The notes: a model not told the origin generated them from the sequence alone. 64,000 bases of DNA from Candidatus Roseilinea sp. (GCA_025998955.1 AP024676.1:744001-808000); one strand, 5' to 3'. Positions 1-8,571 are shown, numbered from the stretch's first letter. Translations and numbers: made by a program.

Positions 1-786
1 CTCACCCCGGCGATGCACCTGCTCGGGCGTCCCGGCGACGAACGTCCCATCGCCGCCCATGAGCCAAAGCGCGTCGGCGTAGCGCAGCGCCAGCTCCAAG
101 TCGTGGGTGCTGATTAACAAGGCGCGGCCGGTCTGATGGGCCAAATCGCGCAGCAGGTGCATGATCTCGATGCGCCGCGGCAGGTCGAGAAAAGCCGTCG
201 GCTCGTCGAGCAGGATGATCGGGGTCTGCTGCGCCAGCGCGCGGGCGATCATCACGCGCTGGCGCTCACCGTCGCTGAGCTGGGCTACCGCGCGCGCAGC
301 CAGCGCCTCGCAGCGCGCCGCGCGCATGGCTTCTTGCACAATCGCCTCATCCTCCGCAGTGAGGCGGCCATCCCATCGGGTGTAGGGCGTGCGCCCCAGC
401 GCGGCGAGCGCATAAGCCGTCATGTAGCCGACGTCCACGCGGTCGGTGAGCACCACGGCCAGCTTGCGCGCCCGGCGCTCCGGCGAGAGGGCGTGGAGCG
501 GTTCGCCGTCAATCCATACTGTGCCGCCGAGCGGCGGCTGCAAGCCGCACAGCGTGCGCATCAGGGTGCTCTTGCCGGCGCCGTTCGGGCCGAGCAGGGC
601 GGTGAGTTTGCCGCGCGACAGGCTCAAGTTCAGTCCGCGATGCACTACCCGCCGGCTCGTGCCATTTCGGTAGCCGGTGATCAGGTCTGTGGCGCGGATG
701 GCGGACTCGTCCCCGTTCGGCGGCGGCGCGTCGGGCGCGCCGTGAATCGCTCGGGGGCGAGTGAAAGCGAATCGGTGGGTGATCAT
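1..786 (-). CDS. btuD: Cobalamin ABC transporter ATP-binding protein (partial, C-terminus cut by window edge)
   Basis: Cytoplasmic ATPase that would power the permease encoded just upstream. The frame is open from the ATG at 786 to base 1, about 262 codons with no stop. Visible motifs are Walker A GPNGAGKST, the signature-like LSDGERQR, Walker B IILLDEPTAFLD and the switch histidine in STHDLE, in the order expected for the FecE/BtuD family. It starts 7 bases after the permease stop, so it is the last visible gene of the riboswitch-controlled operon. Iron-siderophore ATPases look the same; the cobalamin assignment rests on the riboswitch at 3460-3606. The first 40 residues are Pro/Arg-rich and poorly conserved, so a later start is possible. 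Confidence 0.88.
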   Translation of the reverse strand, partial: MITHRFAFTRPRAIHGAPDAPPPNGDESAIRATDLITGYRNGTSRRVVHRGLNLSLSRGKLTALLGPNGAGKSTLMRTLCGLQPPLGGTVWIDGEPLHALSPERRARKLAVVLTDRVDVGYMTAYALAALGRTPYTRWDGRLTAEDEAIVQEAMRAARCEALAARAVAQLSDGERQRVMIARALAQQTPIILLDEPTAFLDLPRRIEIMHLLRDLAHQTGRALLISTHDLELALRYADALWLMGGDGTFVAGTPEQVHRRGE

Positions 787-793
787 GCGCCCC

Positions 794-1930
794 TCACACC
801 CGCCCGAAGCTCTGGCGGCGCAGGACGATCCACAGCACCACCGGCGCACCCACGGCGGACGTGACGACGTTGAGCGGCAACGCCGCGCGCGCGCCGGGCA
901 TCTGGCTGATCAGGTCGAAGATCAGCGCCAGCCCGCCGCCTAGCATCAGCGCGGCCGGCAGCAACACGCGATGGTCGCTGCTGCCAAAGAGGGCGCGGCA
1001 CAGGTGCGGCACGGCGATCCCGATGAAGCCGATAGGGCCACAGAACGCCGTCACCGCGCCGGCGAGCAGCGAGGCGCTGGCCGTCACCCACCAGCGCGCT
1101 GCGCGCACGTTGATCCCCATGCTGGCCGCGTAGTTTTCGCCCAGCAGCAGCGCGTTCAGCGGCTTAGCCGTAAACAGCGCCGCCGCCAGCCCCAGCAGCA
1201 GCGTCGGCGCGAAAGCGCGCATCTGCTGCCAGGTGACCCCGCCGAAGCTGCCGAAGGTCCAGTTGAGGTAGGCGCTGACCTGCTCGGGGATGCTGAAGTA
1301 GATCAGCACGCTCACTACCGCGCCGGCCAGGTAGCTGATCATCAAGCCCAGCACCAGCAGCGTGATCACGCTCTGCACGCGACGGGCAATGGCCAGCACG
1401 AGCGCGAAGACGGCCGCCGCGCCGAGCGAGGCCGCGGTCACCAGCCCGAAATCACCCAAGTAGGCGGCGCGGCCGAACACGCTCACGCTCGCCGCCGCGC
1501 CGCCCAACACCGCCAGCGCCACGCCCAGGCTGGCGCCGCTGCTGATGCCGAGCGCGAACGGGTCGGCCAGCGGGTTGCGGAACAGCGTCTGCATCTGTAG
1601 GCCGGCCACGCTCAATGCCGCGCCGGCCAGCAGCGCCGTGATGGCTTTGGGCAGCCGGAAGACGAGCACGATGGTCTGCCAGGTGTCCTTGCTCGCCTGC
1701 ACGCCAAGCAGCACGCGCACCACTTCGTCCAACGGGATGGGCACGCTGCCGACGGCCAGCGAGAGCAGGAAGGCGGCTACGGCGAAGACGGCCAGCCCGA
1801 GCAGCACGCCGCGCCGTATGCCGAGGGGCGGGAAGGACTCAGCTGCGTTGGTTGCAACGGTCGCACCGGTCAGACCGCTGGGAGCGGCCTGACCGGTAGA
1901 TGTGGAAGAGAGACGCGCGACAGGGTTCAC
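794..1930 (-). CDS. btuC: Cobalamin ABC transporter permease (FecCD/BtuC family)
   Basis: Inner-membrane permease of 378 residues, in the normal range for the FecCD family once an extra N-terminal tail of about 35 polar residues is allowed for. The first membrane segment is GVLLGLAVFAVAAFLLSLAV, followed by the family hallmark LPKAITALLAGAALSVAGLQ, the run NPLADPFALGISSGASLG, and late in the protein CGPIGFIGIAVPHLCR. About ten membrane segments are visible. Its start overlaps the stop of the binding-protein gene by 4 bases (ATGA), indicating translational coupling. Substrate is inferred to be cobalamin from the upstream riboswitch; the family also carries siderophores and heme. Confidence 0.9.
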   Translation of the reverse strand: MNPVARLSSTSTGQAAPSGLTGATVATNAAESFPPLGIRRGVLLGLAVFAVAAFLLSLAVGSVPIPLDEVVRVLLGVQASKDTWQTIVLVFRLPKAITALLAGAALSVAGLQMQTLFRNPLADPFALGISSGASLGVALAVLGGAAASVSVFGRAAYLGDFGLVTAASLGAAAVFALVLAIARRVQSVITLLVLGLMISYLAGAVVSVLIYFSIPEQVSAYLNWTFGSFGGVTWQQMRAFAPTLLLGLAAALFTAKPLNALLLGENYAASMGINVRAARWWVTASASLLAGAVTAFCGPIGFIGIAVPHLCRALFGSSDHRVLLPAALMLGGGLALIFDLISQMPGARAALPLNVVTSAVGAPVVLWIVLRRQSFGRV

Positions 1931-3267
1931 TTCGACTCGAGCTTGCGCCAGAACACGAACTCGTGATCGGCCATCAGGTCTGGGTGCAGGATTTTGGCGA
2001 GGTCGGCCAGCAGGATGTCGGGGTTGCCGACGCCGGTCTCCCAGTAGTCGTTGCCGCCGTTCTCGTTCACGCGCTTGTCGTTATTCCAAACGTTGCCGTT
2101 CTTGACAGCGGCCATCTCGGCGTAGCGCGGCTCGGCCGCCAGGATCGCTTGGATGGTGTCATAGCGCTCGAAGCTACCCAACAGCCAAACGTCGGCCGAG
2201 ACAGCTTTGTCATAGACCTCCTCGAAGGTCAGAAACAAGCTGCCGGCGCTCTGATCGTCGGCGAAGGGATAAGCACCGCCGGCATCGCGGATGAGCTGCG
2301 CGACATAGCTGGCGCCGCCCGGCACGATCCATTTATCTTGCATCGCCATGTTGGGAATCACGACCGGCCGGGTTGTGGCTGCCTTCACCTTCTCGGCGAT
2401 CGCCCGGTAGCGCTGCTGGGTCGCGGCATACGCTTCCTGCGCTTGCGCCTCTTTGTTGAAGAACAGCGCGGTGAATTTGATCCACTCGGCGCGGCCCAGA
2501 GGGGTTTCCTCCATATATTCGGCGTTGATCACGGTGGGGATTTTGGCCTCCAGCAGCTTGGGGTGAGCGTCGTACTGCGGGTCGCCCGAGCCGTAGGTCA
2601 TCACCAGGTCGGGCTGGGCGGCGATAGTCTTCTCGACGTCAACCTGTGCGCCGCTGCCGATCTCCATCAGCGCGCCGGCCTCGATCAGCGCGCGCACCTT
2701 GGGGTTGTTCACGTACAGAAAGCTGTCCAGCCCAAGCAAACGGTCGAGCAGGTCGAGCTTCTCCAGGTGCGGCAGGTGCGTGGTGCTCATGGCGATCACG
2801 TCCTGGGCCGGCGCTTCGATCACTAGGGCGTCGCCCACGTCGGTCGGGGCCGGCGCGCCGCACTGCACGATGACGTACCTGAACTGCTGCTCCGCCCCAC
2901 GCCAGGGGTTGAGCACGGTGACGACTTTGTAGTGCTTGAAGTACTCCACCGTGAAGCCGGTGGCATCTTCGAGGGTAACCTTCTCCGGGAAGTAGTCAAC
3001 GTCCGGGCTGAAGGTCTCGATGCAGCCGTCGGTGAGGTTGGTGGCCGGCGCTTCTATGACCGGCGCAGCCGTAGCGGTAGGTTGAGGTTCTGGCGTGGCG
3101 GTCGGCTCAGGTGCGGCCGTAGGCGTAGGCGGGGCCGGCGCCTGCGGTTGAGCAGGAGCGACGGTCGGCACCGGCGTCGGCACAGCACAAGCGGTCAACG
3201 CCGCGGCCATTAGGGTTGTGGCGAATAGGCGATAGAAAGATCGGTTTGTCTTGTTGGTGCGTGACAT
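1927..3267 (-). CDS. btuF: Cobalamin-binding lipoprotein of the ABC transporter (BtuF-like)
   Basis: Extracytoplasmic solute-binding protein, 446 residues from the chosen ATG. A signal peptide with lipobox LTAC lies in the first 30 residues, followed by a Pro/Thr-rich linker of about 45 residues typical of surface lipoproteins, then a two-lobe periplasmic-binding fold (segments DVIAMSTTHLPHLEKLDLLD, PDLVMTYGSGD, DVWLLGSFERYDTIQAIL). The reading frame extends to an ATG at 3294, but the start at 3267 leaves a compact basic n-region (MSRTNKTNRSFYR) directly before the hydrophobic core, so it is preferred. First gene of the operon, about 190 bases downstream of the riboswitch. Loss of the aptamer assignment would reopen siderophore or heme as ligand. 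Confidence 0.88.
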   Translation of the reverse strand: MSRTNKTNRSFYRLFATTLMAAALTACAVPTPVPTVAPAQPQAPAPPTPTAAPEPTATPEPQPTATAAPVIEAPATNLTDGCIETFSPDVDYFPEKVTLEDATGFTVEYFKHYKVVTVLNPWRGAEQQFRYVIVQCGAPAPTDVGDALVIEAPAQDVIAMSTTHLPHLEKLDLLDRLLGLDSFLYVNNPKVRALIEAGALMEIGSGAQVDVEKTIAAQPDLVMTYGSGDPQYDAHPKLLEAKIPTVINAEYMEETPLGRAEWIKFTALFFNKEAQAQEAYAATQQRYRAIAEKVKAATTRPVVIPNMAMQDKWIVPGGASYVAQLIRDAGGAYPFADDQSAGSLFLTFEEVYDKAVSADVWLLGSFERYDTIQAILAAEPRYAEMAAVKNGNVWNNDKRVNENGGNDYWETGVGNPDILLADLAKILHPDLMADHEFVFWRKLESK

Positions 3268-3349
3268 GGTGAATCGTTCACATAGTTCATTCAACGCGCG
3301 TTACAACGAGCGCGCAGACGGGTTGACACAAGGCTGACAAACGAAAAAA

Positions 3350-3368
3350 CCCCGCCTTCTCGGCGGGG
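3350..3368 (-). terminator. Intrinsic terminator in the btuF leader (riboswitch expression platform)
   Basis: Read on the minus strand, CCCCGCC, a GAGAA loop and GGCGGGG are followed directly by TTTTTT. It lies between the cobalamin aptamer (3460-3606) and the btuF start (3267), the position of a transcription-attenuating expression platform. The seven-pair all-GC stem plus six T is a strong terminator. I did not resolve the competing antiterminator. Confidence 0.85.
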
Positions 3369-3403
3369 TGATGATGTCGCTGAACCGAAGTCACACACCA
3401 GAT

Positions 3404-3421
3404 TCACGGTGCATTCGGCAT
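3404..3421 (-). other. Five-codon ORF with a perfect Shine-Dalgarno between aptamer and terminator
   Basis: On the minus strand AAGGAGGTGGAGC precedes an ATG at 3421; the frame reads M-P-N-A-P and stops at 3404-3406. Such a strong ribosome site so far from btuF (about 150 bases upstream of its start) serves no annotated gene. It may be chance, part of the switching structure, or a leader minigene. No coding conservation can be judged from one sequence. Confidence 0.3.
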
Positions 3422-3459
3422 GCTCCACCTCCTTGATCACGAGAAGGTAACGCAACGCT

Positions 3460-3606
3460 CATCGAGGCAAGCATCCTGGCTCGTGCGCTTGGCAGCGCAC
3501 TTACAGTTGCGGCACAGCGCCGGACTTTCACCGGCTTCCACCTTTAAGCCCTAGCTTCCGAGCTTTTCAGCCCGCGCGTCTGCGCAGGCATCGGGTCACC
3601 TCGATG
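3460..3606 (-). promoter_or_regulatory. Cobalamin (adenosylcobalamin) riboswitch
   Basis: Read on the minus strand, the outer stem P1 is formed by CATCGAGG (3606-3599) and CCTCGATG (3467-3460). Inside are the conserved B12 elements: AAGCCGGTGAAAGTCCGGC, the B12-box core GCCGCAACTGTAAGTGCG, and the closing GAGCCAGGATGCTTGCC. Order and spacing fit the class I cobalamin aptamer. B12 binding is known to repress transport genes; here the intrinsic terminator 90 bases downstream suggests transcriptional control of btuFCD. Confidence 0.93.
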
Positions 3607-3645
3607 TATTTGGTTGTGAAGCCGAGTATAGCACAGCGCTGACCA

Positions 3646-3820
3646 GGGGTGCATTTCAAAATAGGGGAGCGCGGACTGGCCGCAGCGGTATTCGCTTCAG
3701 TCGCGCCGGGATAAATCTCAGCGCTGAGCATACGGGCAAGCCGCGCGCATCCCGCCCCTTTCAGCCCAGGCGTTTACGCCGGGGCGGGTCTACGTTTGCC
3801 CCCATCGGCGAATGCACCCC
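3646..3820. repeat. Interspersed repeat, copy A: 175-bp element with 10-bp terminal inverted repeats
   Basis: The element begins GGGGTGCATT and ends AATGCACCCC, a perfect 10-bp inverted pair. The interior core (GGGATAAATC, CAGCGCTGAGC, then CCCGCCCC at 3751-3758 pairing with GGGGCGGG at 3781-3788 around GGCGTTTACGCC) recurs at 30536-30690 and 46650-46827. It has no ORF of its own and looks like a small non-autonomous mobile element or structured repeat. Confidence 0.75.
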
Positions 3821-3829
3821 TGACCATTA

Positions 3830-3935
3830 GGGCATTCGCCAACGAGGGCAGACTGCTCCATTCGCGTCGTAGATAGGCGCGGAACGAAGTCCGCGCCCGA
3901 CGATGCAAATGTTGCCCCTATGCGCGAATGCACCC
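3830..3935. repeat. Partial or divergent copy of the same repeat family
   Basis: Starts GGGCATTCGC and ends GCGAATGCACCC, the same kind of ends as copy A which it abuts, but the interior lacks the conserved hairpin core. It resembles the divergent copy at 24518-24656, which likewise carries CGCGAATGC-type ends and Cys/Gly-poor filler. Probably a second subfamily sharing only the termini. Confidence 0.45.
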
Positions 3936-4194
3936 TTGTGTATCTCACCGGCGCATCGCGTTGATCTCGGCCTCCGCAATCGCTTTTACGCCGCGCTCTG
4001 TAACCCGCGAGCAGAGAACAAGCTACTCGACCGAGTAGCTGATTGTTCTCCTCAACGCTGTCGAAACTTTTAGCGATCACTCAAATAGTGATTCGTTCTC
4101 TCTAAGTGACCGTAGCGAATTCGCTGCCTTAGCCGTCTTACTTGTTGGACATCGGCGATGGGCTTTCATGGTGCATCTTGTTGAAAGGTTAACT
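3936..4194. other. Intergenic region with two hairpins upstream of the polysaccharide cluster
   Basis: No gene is supported. AGCTACTCG (4021-4029) pairs with CGAGTAGCT (4032-4040) around AC, and the flanks GAGAACA (4014-4020) and TGTTCTC (4044-4050) extend the stem past a 3-base bulge. A second smaller hairpin is ATCACT/AGTGAT (4076-4081, 4087-4092). Neither is followed by a T-run. They may be regulatory sites for the downstream operon; no clear promoter was identified. Confidence 0.4.
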
Positions 4195-4962
4195 ATGTCC
4201 TACGACGATTATCAGCGCTGGAAGACAACACCTATCGAGGAGCCGCCTACTCTGTCTGTTGTGATCCCGGCCTACAACGAGGAAGCACGCATCGTTCCCA
4301 CTATCGGCGCTATCGTCTCGCACGTCTCGAGCATGGGCATCCCGTGGGAGTTGATCGTCTCCGATGACGGCTCGAAGGATCGCACGGTTCAGATTGTCGA
4401 AGAACTGGGATTCGCCAACCTGCGAGTTTTGCGGGCACAAAGAAATGAGGGCAAGGGCAGCGCCGTCCGCCGTGGCATGTTAGCAGCGCGCGGCAAAATC
4501 GTGCTCTTCGATGATGCCGACAATAGCACGCCCATCGAAGAGATCGGCAAACTCCTAGAGAAGATTCGTGAGGGATACGACATTGCAATCGGCTCACGCG
4601 CAGCTCGAGGTGCCGAGGAAGCAAACAAAACCCCGCTGCGTCGCGCCATGAGTAACGGCCTACGCTGGATCGTCACTCACCTCTTCTCCGCCAACGCCCG
4701 CGACACACAATGCGGCTTCAAGATGTTCACTCACGAAGCAGCGCAACGTCTCTTTCGCGCTCAGACCATCAGCGGATTTTCCTTCGATCTGGAGATTCTC
4801 TACCTGGCGAACAAATTCGGTTATCGCATCGCTGAGGTGCCCATCGCGTGGGTAGATGCGCCCGGTTCAAAACTCGACCCGATCAAAGAAGCCCGGCGCT
4901 TTCTGCGAGACCTGATCAAGATCAAACTGAACGATTTGAAAGGCGTCTATGCTAATGCCTAA
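4195..4962 (+). CDS. Family 2 glycosyltransferase (dolichyl/polyprenyl-phosphate sugar transferase-like)
   Basis: 255-residue GT-A fold enzyme that would move a sugar from an NDP donor to a lipid phosphate or glycan. It shows SVVIPAYNEEARI at the nucleotide-binding start, SDDGSKDRT, RNEGKGSAVRRGM, the metal-binding FDDADNSTP and DTQCGFKMF, all typical of the DPM1/ALG5-like branch. There is no C-terminal membrane segment. Start 4195 is chosen because GAAAGG lies 7 bases upstream; the frame could begin at 4168. It overlaps the next glycosyltransferase by 14 bases and opens the polysaccharide/signalling block. Confidence 0.88.
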   Translation: MSYDDYQRWKTTPIEEPPTLSVVIPAYNEEARIVPTIGAIVSHVSSMGIPWELIVSDDGSKDRTVQIVEELGFANLRVLRAQRNEGKGSAVRRGMLAARGKIVLFDDADNSTPIEEIGKLLEKIREGYDIAIGSRAARGAEEANKTPLRRAMSNGLRWIVTHLFSANARDTQCGFKMFTHEAAQRLFRAQTISGFSFDLEILYLANKFGYRIAEVPIAWVDAPGSKLDPIKEARRFLRDLIKIKLNDLKGVYANA

Positions 4963-6181
4963 GCTTCGTCTAGCCGTCGTGACTACCCACCCACCGGGCA
5001 AAGGCTCGCTCAACGAATACGCCTATCACTTCGTGCGATTCCTGCGCCAAAAGGAGGAGATCGGCGAGATCATCTTGCTCCCTGATCAGCTCCCACCTGA
5101 TCAGACTTATTGCTTTGAGGCGCGCCCCGGCCTTGCGCCGGTAAGTGTTATTCCTTGCTGGTCTTTTGGAGCTCACGACAACGCCTGGCGCATTCGTGCC
5201 GCCGTGCGCCAGGCCAATCCCGATGCTGTGCTGTTCAATATTCAATTCGCCAGTTTCGGCAGCAGCAAAGTCTCGGCCACACTCGGTTTGACTGCGCCTT
5301 ACTGGGTCAAACGCACAGGTTATCCAACCCTCGTGCTTCTACACAACATCATGGAGACGACCAACCTGCGTAGCGCCGGCTTTTCGCGTAATCCGTTCAT
5401 TGAGTCGTTCATCCGTTTTTTTGGCACCCAGGTGACACGTCTGCTGTTAACAGCAGACCTAGTGGCAGTAACAATCCCCAAGTACGTCGAGATTTTGGAG
5501 GCCAAATACAAAGCTACCAATGTTGTACTGGCCCCACATGGCGCGTTTGAGGATACACCTCAACCCTCCTTCGACCTTCCCCCTGGTCCTATAAAGATCT
5601 TGGCTTTCGGCAAGTTCGGCACCTACAAAAGGGTAGAGACGTTGATCGAGGCGTTTAAGCTGCTTCAAGATGGTAGCCGGCCGCCGCTAGAACTCGTGAT
5701 CGCCGGGACGAATAGCCCAAACGCGCCTGGCTATCTAGAGAGCGTGCGCCAGCGCTACGCCGACATCCCCAACATCCGCTACACCGGTTACGTGGCCGAG
5801 CAAGATATCCCTCGTATCTTCAGCGAGGCTGCGGTGGTCGTCTTCCCATACAACAGCACCACCGGCAGCTCCGGTGTATTGCATCAATCCGGGGACTACG
5901 GCAAGGCCGTGGTCTTGCCTTACATCGGTGACCTCGCCGAAGTCATCGCCGAGGAAGGCTACAGCGGTGAGTTCTTCGCGCCCGGTGATGCCCACAGCCT
6001 GGCCGCTGCCATCGCCCGCGTCATTGACAACCCTGCTCGTCGCCGTGAGCTAGGCCGGCAAAACTGGATTGCCTCGCGCGGCCTGCCTATCGCCGAAGTT
6101 GTGGACTGGTACTTGCTCCATTTGGAGATCTTGATCAAGCAGCGGCAAGGAGATGCAGCCCGACGCTTACCTGCCACCTAA
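4949..6181 (+). CDS. Family 4-like (GT-B) glycosyltransferase
   Basis: 410 residues with a GT-B layout: N-terminal half starting LRLAVVTTHPPGKGSLNEYA, and a C-terminal Glycos_transf_1 domain with ILAFGKFGTYKRVETLIEAF, IRYTGYVAEQDIPRIFSEA and the acceptor/donor loop VVFPYNSTTGSSGVLHQSGD. Members move sugars from nucleotide donors onto a growing glycan in the cytoplasm. It overlaps the preceding GT2 gene by 14 bases, so both are translated together. GAAAGG 5 bases before the ATG at 4949 supports that start, though an ATG two codons later is also possible. Specific sugar is unknown. Confidence 0.87.
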   Translation: MLMPKLRLAVVTTHPPGKGSLNEYAYHFVRFLRQKEEIGEIILLPDQLPPDQTYCFEARPGLAPVSVIPCWSFGAHDNAWRIRAAVRQANPDAVLFNIQFASFGSSKVSATLGLTAPYWVKRTGYPTLVLLHNIMETTNLRSAGFSRNPFIESFIRFFGTQVTRLLLTADLVAVTIPKYVEILEAKYKATNVVLAPHGAFEDTPQPSFDLPPGPIKILAFGKFGTYKRVETLIEAFKLLQDGSRPPLELVIAGTNSPNAPGYLESVRQRYADIPNIRYTGYVAEQDIPRIFSEAAVVVFPYNSTTGSSGVLHQSGDYGKAVVLPYIGDLAEVIAEEGYSGEFFAPGDAHSLAAAIARVIDNPARRRELGRQNWIASRGLPIAEVVDWYLLHLEILIKQRQGDAARRLPAT

Positions 6182-6200
6182 GAGGAGGGAATCAACAACG

Positions 6201-6560
6201 ATGCAAATCAGCCTACAGCAAATCGCGCTCACACCTAAGACTGAACACGTAGCTGCAGTCATCGGCTTGTCAGGACGCTTCGATGCGCATGAAGTGCCAC
6301 GGGTGCGCCAGGCCTTGATGCAAGCTGCGGATTGCACGAAGGGTCACGTCATTGTGGACTTGGGCGGAGTCAACTTCATAGATTCCAGCGGTCTCGCCTG
6401 CCTGGTACAAGGCATGAAATATTGTCGAGAGTGCGGTGCTGATCAGGTTCTTTGCAACCTGCAACAACCGGTGCGCATCATCTTCGAGCTGACCCGGCTG
6501 GATCGCGCTTTTAGGATCGCCCGATCGGTTGACGAGGCCACAACGGCTCTCGCTGCCTAA
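6201..6560 (+). CDS. STAS-domain anti-anti-sigma factor (RsbV/SpoIIAA-like)
   Basis: 119 residues, one STAS domain. The conserved switch motif is FIDSSGLACL, whose first serine after Asp is the phosphorylation site in the family. In partner switching the unphosphorylated form binds an RsbW-like kinase and releases its target. Start 6201 is set by GGAGGG about 12 bases upstream; a longer frame from 6153 overlaps the glycosyltransferase. It is followed after 5 bases by its likely phosphatase. A second STAS gene lies at 8572. Confidence 0.9.
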   Translation: MQISLQQIALTPKTEHVAAVIGLSGRFDAHEVPRVRQALMQAADCTKGHVIVDLGGVNFIDSSGLACLVQGMKYCRECGADQVLCNLQQPVRIIFELTRLDRAFRIARSVDEATTALAA

Positions 6561-6565
6561 ACGCG

Positions 6566-8095
6566 ATGATGGAGCCTACGTCTCTCACCAGCCGGCCTAC
6601 TCTGCTCCAAGCTCTCGCGACAGCCTGGTTGGCGAACGGCGCCGCGAGTTTCAGTTTGTGGCAAGGCGAAAACTTATTGGCCTGTTGGCCGGCTGAATCA
6701 CCGCATCCCGCTGGGTTGATGGCACCAATCACCGACGATACGGGCACCTGGCTGGGAGAGCTGCGAGTCAGTGGCGTGCAAGGCGATGCCGCACTGGCGC
6801 GCCTGCAAGCGGATGCAGCGATGCTGGCTTCGCTCACCGTCTTAGAGGGCGAGGTCGAGAACCTGGCCGAAGCGCTGGCCGAGACCGAGGATCAATTGCT
6901 GGCGTTGTATGAGTTGAACAAGGCGGATTCTGCCCGGTTGGATATTGACCGGCTGCTTCATCGCCTGGTGCAGCAAGCCGTACGTCTGGTCAAGGCCCAC
7001 GCTGCCTTTGTTGTGCTGGCGACGCCGGCCAAGGTTGTGCGTTCTCCCGGTTTAGCCGTGCCCGAACCGTGTCTGATCGAGCTATTTGAACGCGTGCGAC
7101 AAACCGGCAGCGAGATCCTGCTATGCAGCACAGAACTCTCGATCGGGTCTATGAATGGCAAAGGCAATCTCTTCGTCATCCCCCTGCCTCTCCGCGAACG
7201 CCGTGAGATCGTCGCTGCATTCGGACTTTGGCTGAACCGGCCGGCGTCTGCGTTGTCGCCCGATCTGAAACTGGTGCGCTCGATCGCCGAACAAGCTGGG
7301 TCACAACTTGAGATCGCGTTGTTGCACGAGCAGCTCGTTGCCCAAGCCCGTCTGCAAACCGAGATGGAGCTAGCGCATACAGTACAACTTGGCCTGCTGC
7401 CACAACAATCACCGACCATCGCCGGTCTGGACGTCTATGGCGCTTTGCGGCCTGCGTTCCAGGTGGGCGGTGATTTCTTTGACTACATCATCTCTGACGA
7501 GACGACCGGCCAACCGTTTACGTTTGTCGTCGGCGATGTCTCGGGCAAGGGGCTCTCTGCTGCCCTGTTGATGGCCATGACGCGAACGAACCTGCGGAAC
7601 AGTGCACTGCGCGCCGCCAGCAGTACGCCGGCTACGATCCTCGCTCAAACCAACGAGAATTTATACGATGACTTCACCAAAGTGGGCATGATGGCAACCG
7701 TGTGTATTGGCCAGTACGATCCGGCAAGGAGAAGACTTACCATCGCCAACGCCGGGCACTCACCGGTCATTCTTCGTTCTAGTGGCAACTCAGCGCGCTT
7801 GCTGGATGCTGATGGCCCCCCTATCGGTGTCCTGCCCTTTTCGCTTTGGCGGGATGAGAGCATTCCCTTCCAACCCGGCGATGTCCTGGTGGTGGCAACC
7901 GATGGCCTCAATGAAGAACGAAACAACAAGAGCGAACTTTTTGGCATAGACCGTCTGCTCTGTCAGGTAGATCTGCTGTCAACAAATTCGTCCAAAGATA
8001 TCGCTCATGGATTGCTCGCTGCGGTAGCTCAGTTCAACGGCGATGATGCTCAGGATGACGACCAGACCGTGGTCGTGTTGAAAGCATGCGGATGA
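6566..8095 (+). CDS. GAF-PP2C serine phosphatase (RsbU/SpoIIE-type)
   Basis: 509 residues. An N-terminal sensor part (about 1-120) is followed by a coiled stretch EVENLAEALAETEDQLLALYE, a GAF-like domain (about 125-260), a linker helix ending EMELAHTVQLGLLPQ, and a SpoIIE/PP2C domain with GGDFFDYI, FVVGDVSGKGLSAALLMA, TIANAGHSPV and LVVATDGLNE. The metal-binding aspartates of GGDFFD, GDVSG and ATDG are present, so catalysis is expected. It would dephosphorylate the STAS proteins on either side (6201 and 8572), activating the partner switch in response to a signal sensed by its N-terminal half. Confidence 0.92.
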   Translation: MMEPTSLTSRPTLLQALATAWLANGAASFSLWQGENLLACWPAESPHPAGLMAPITDDTGTWLGELRVSGVQGDAALARLQADAAMLASLTVLEGEVENLAEALAETEDQLLALYELNKADSARLDIDRLLHRLVQQAVRLVKAHAAFVVLATPAKVVRSPGLAVPEPCLIELFERVRQTGSEILLCSTELSIGSMNGKGNLFVIPLPLRERREIVAAFGLWLNRPASALSPDLKLVRSIAEQAGSQLEIALLHEQLVAQARLQTEMELAHTVQLGLLPQQSPTIAGLDVYGALRPAFQVGGDFFDYIISDETTGQPFTFVVGDVSGKGLSAALLMAMTRTNLRNSALRAASSTPATILAQTNENLYDDFTKVGMMATVCIGQYDPARRRLTIANAGHSPVILRSSGNSARLLDADGPPIGVLPFSLWRDESIPFQPGDVLVVATDGLNEERNNKSELFGIDRLLCQVDLLSTNSSKDIAHGLLAAVAQFNGDDAQDDDQTVVVLKACG

Positions 8096-8137
8096 GGCAA
8101 TTCCAGTTGGACATACAAGCTTAGGGGAGAGATAGCT

Positions 8138-8554
8138 GTGCACACTGAAAGAGTCGTCGCATTCGTTGCGCCTGCGACCTTCGCCACCGTACGGGCGATT
8201 GATACTGCGATCAGCGATTTGCTGAGCCGGGCAGGTGCTGACGAATTCAACGTCTACAACGTGCAGCTAGCCGCACATGAAATTTGCACGAACATCGTCA
8301 GACACGCCTACGCCGGACAGGATGACGGTGCGATCGCCGTTCTGCTCCGTGTGTCCCAGACGCCGCGCCTATCCATCCAGATCGAACTACGTGACCAGGG
8401 ACAGCCATTTGATCCGGACTCGACGCCTAGGCCCGATCTCGATCAACCCCAGGAAGCAGGTTACGGCCTCTTCCTTGCCAGAGCGCTTCTGGACGAGTTG
8501 CATTACCACCGCGACGAACAAGGCAATCTCTGGAGACTATTCAAGCAACTTTGA
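8138..8554 (+). CDS. RsbW-like serine kinase / anti-sigma regulatory ATPase
   Basis: 138-residue single HATPase_c domain. The N-box is LAAHEICTNIVRHAYAG, G1 is LRDQGQPFDPD, and the lid region is EAGYGLFLARALLDELHY. This is the kinase partner in switches of the RsbV-RsbW type: it phosphorylates STAS proteins and sequesters a target. No sigma factor gene lies nearby, so the target may be an enzyme, a response regulator or the fused flippase at 9299. It sits between the phosphatase and the second STAS gene; it starts at a GTG or ATG near 8138 preceded by AGGGGAGAG. Confidence 0.9.
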   Translation: MHTERVVAFVAPATFATVRAIDTAISDLLSRAGADEFNVYNVQLAAHEICTNIVRHAYAGQDDGAIAVLLRVSQTPRLSIQIELRDQGQPFDPDSTPRPDLDQPQEAGYGLFLARALLDELHYHRDEQGNLWRLFKQL

Positions 8555-8571
8555 AGTAGAGGAGCCCACCG

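Noticed and set aside
1-3267. Iron-siderophore transporter
   Set aside because: The protein families alone fit siderophores equally well, but the cobalamin riboswitch directly upstream makes B12 the better substrate.
3790-4080. 96-residue minus-strand ORF
   Set aside because: It runs across two repeat copies and hairpins, has no recognisable domain and no ribosome site.
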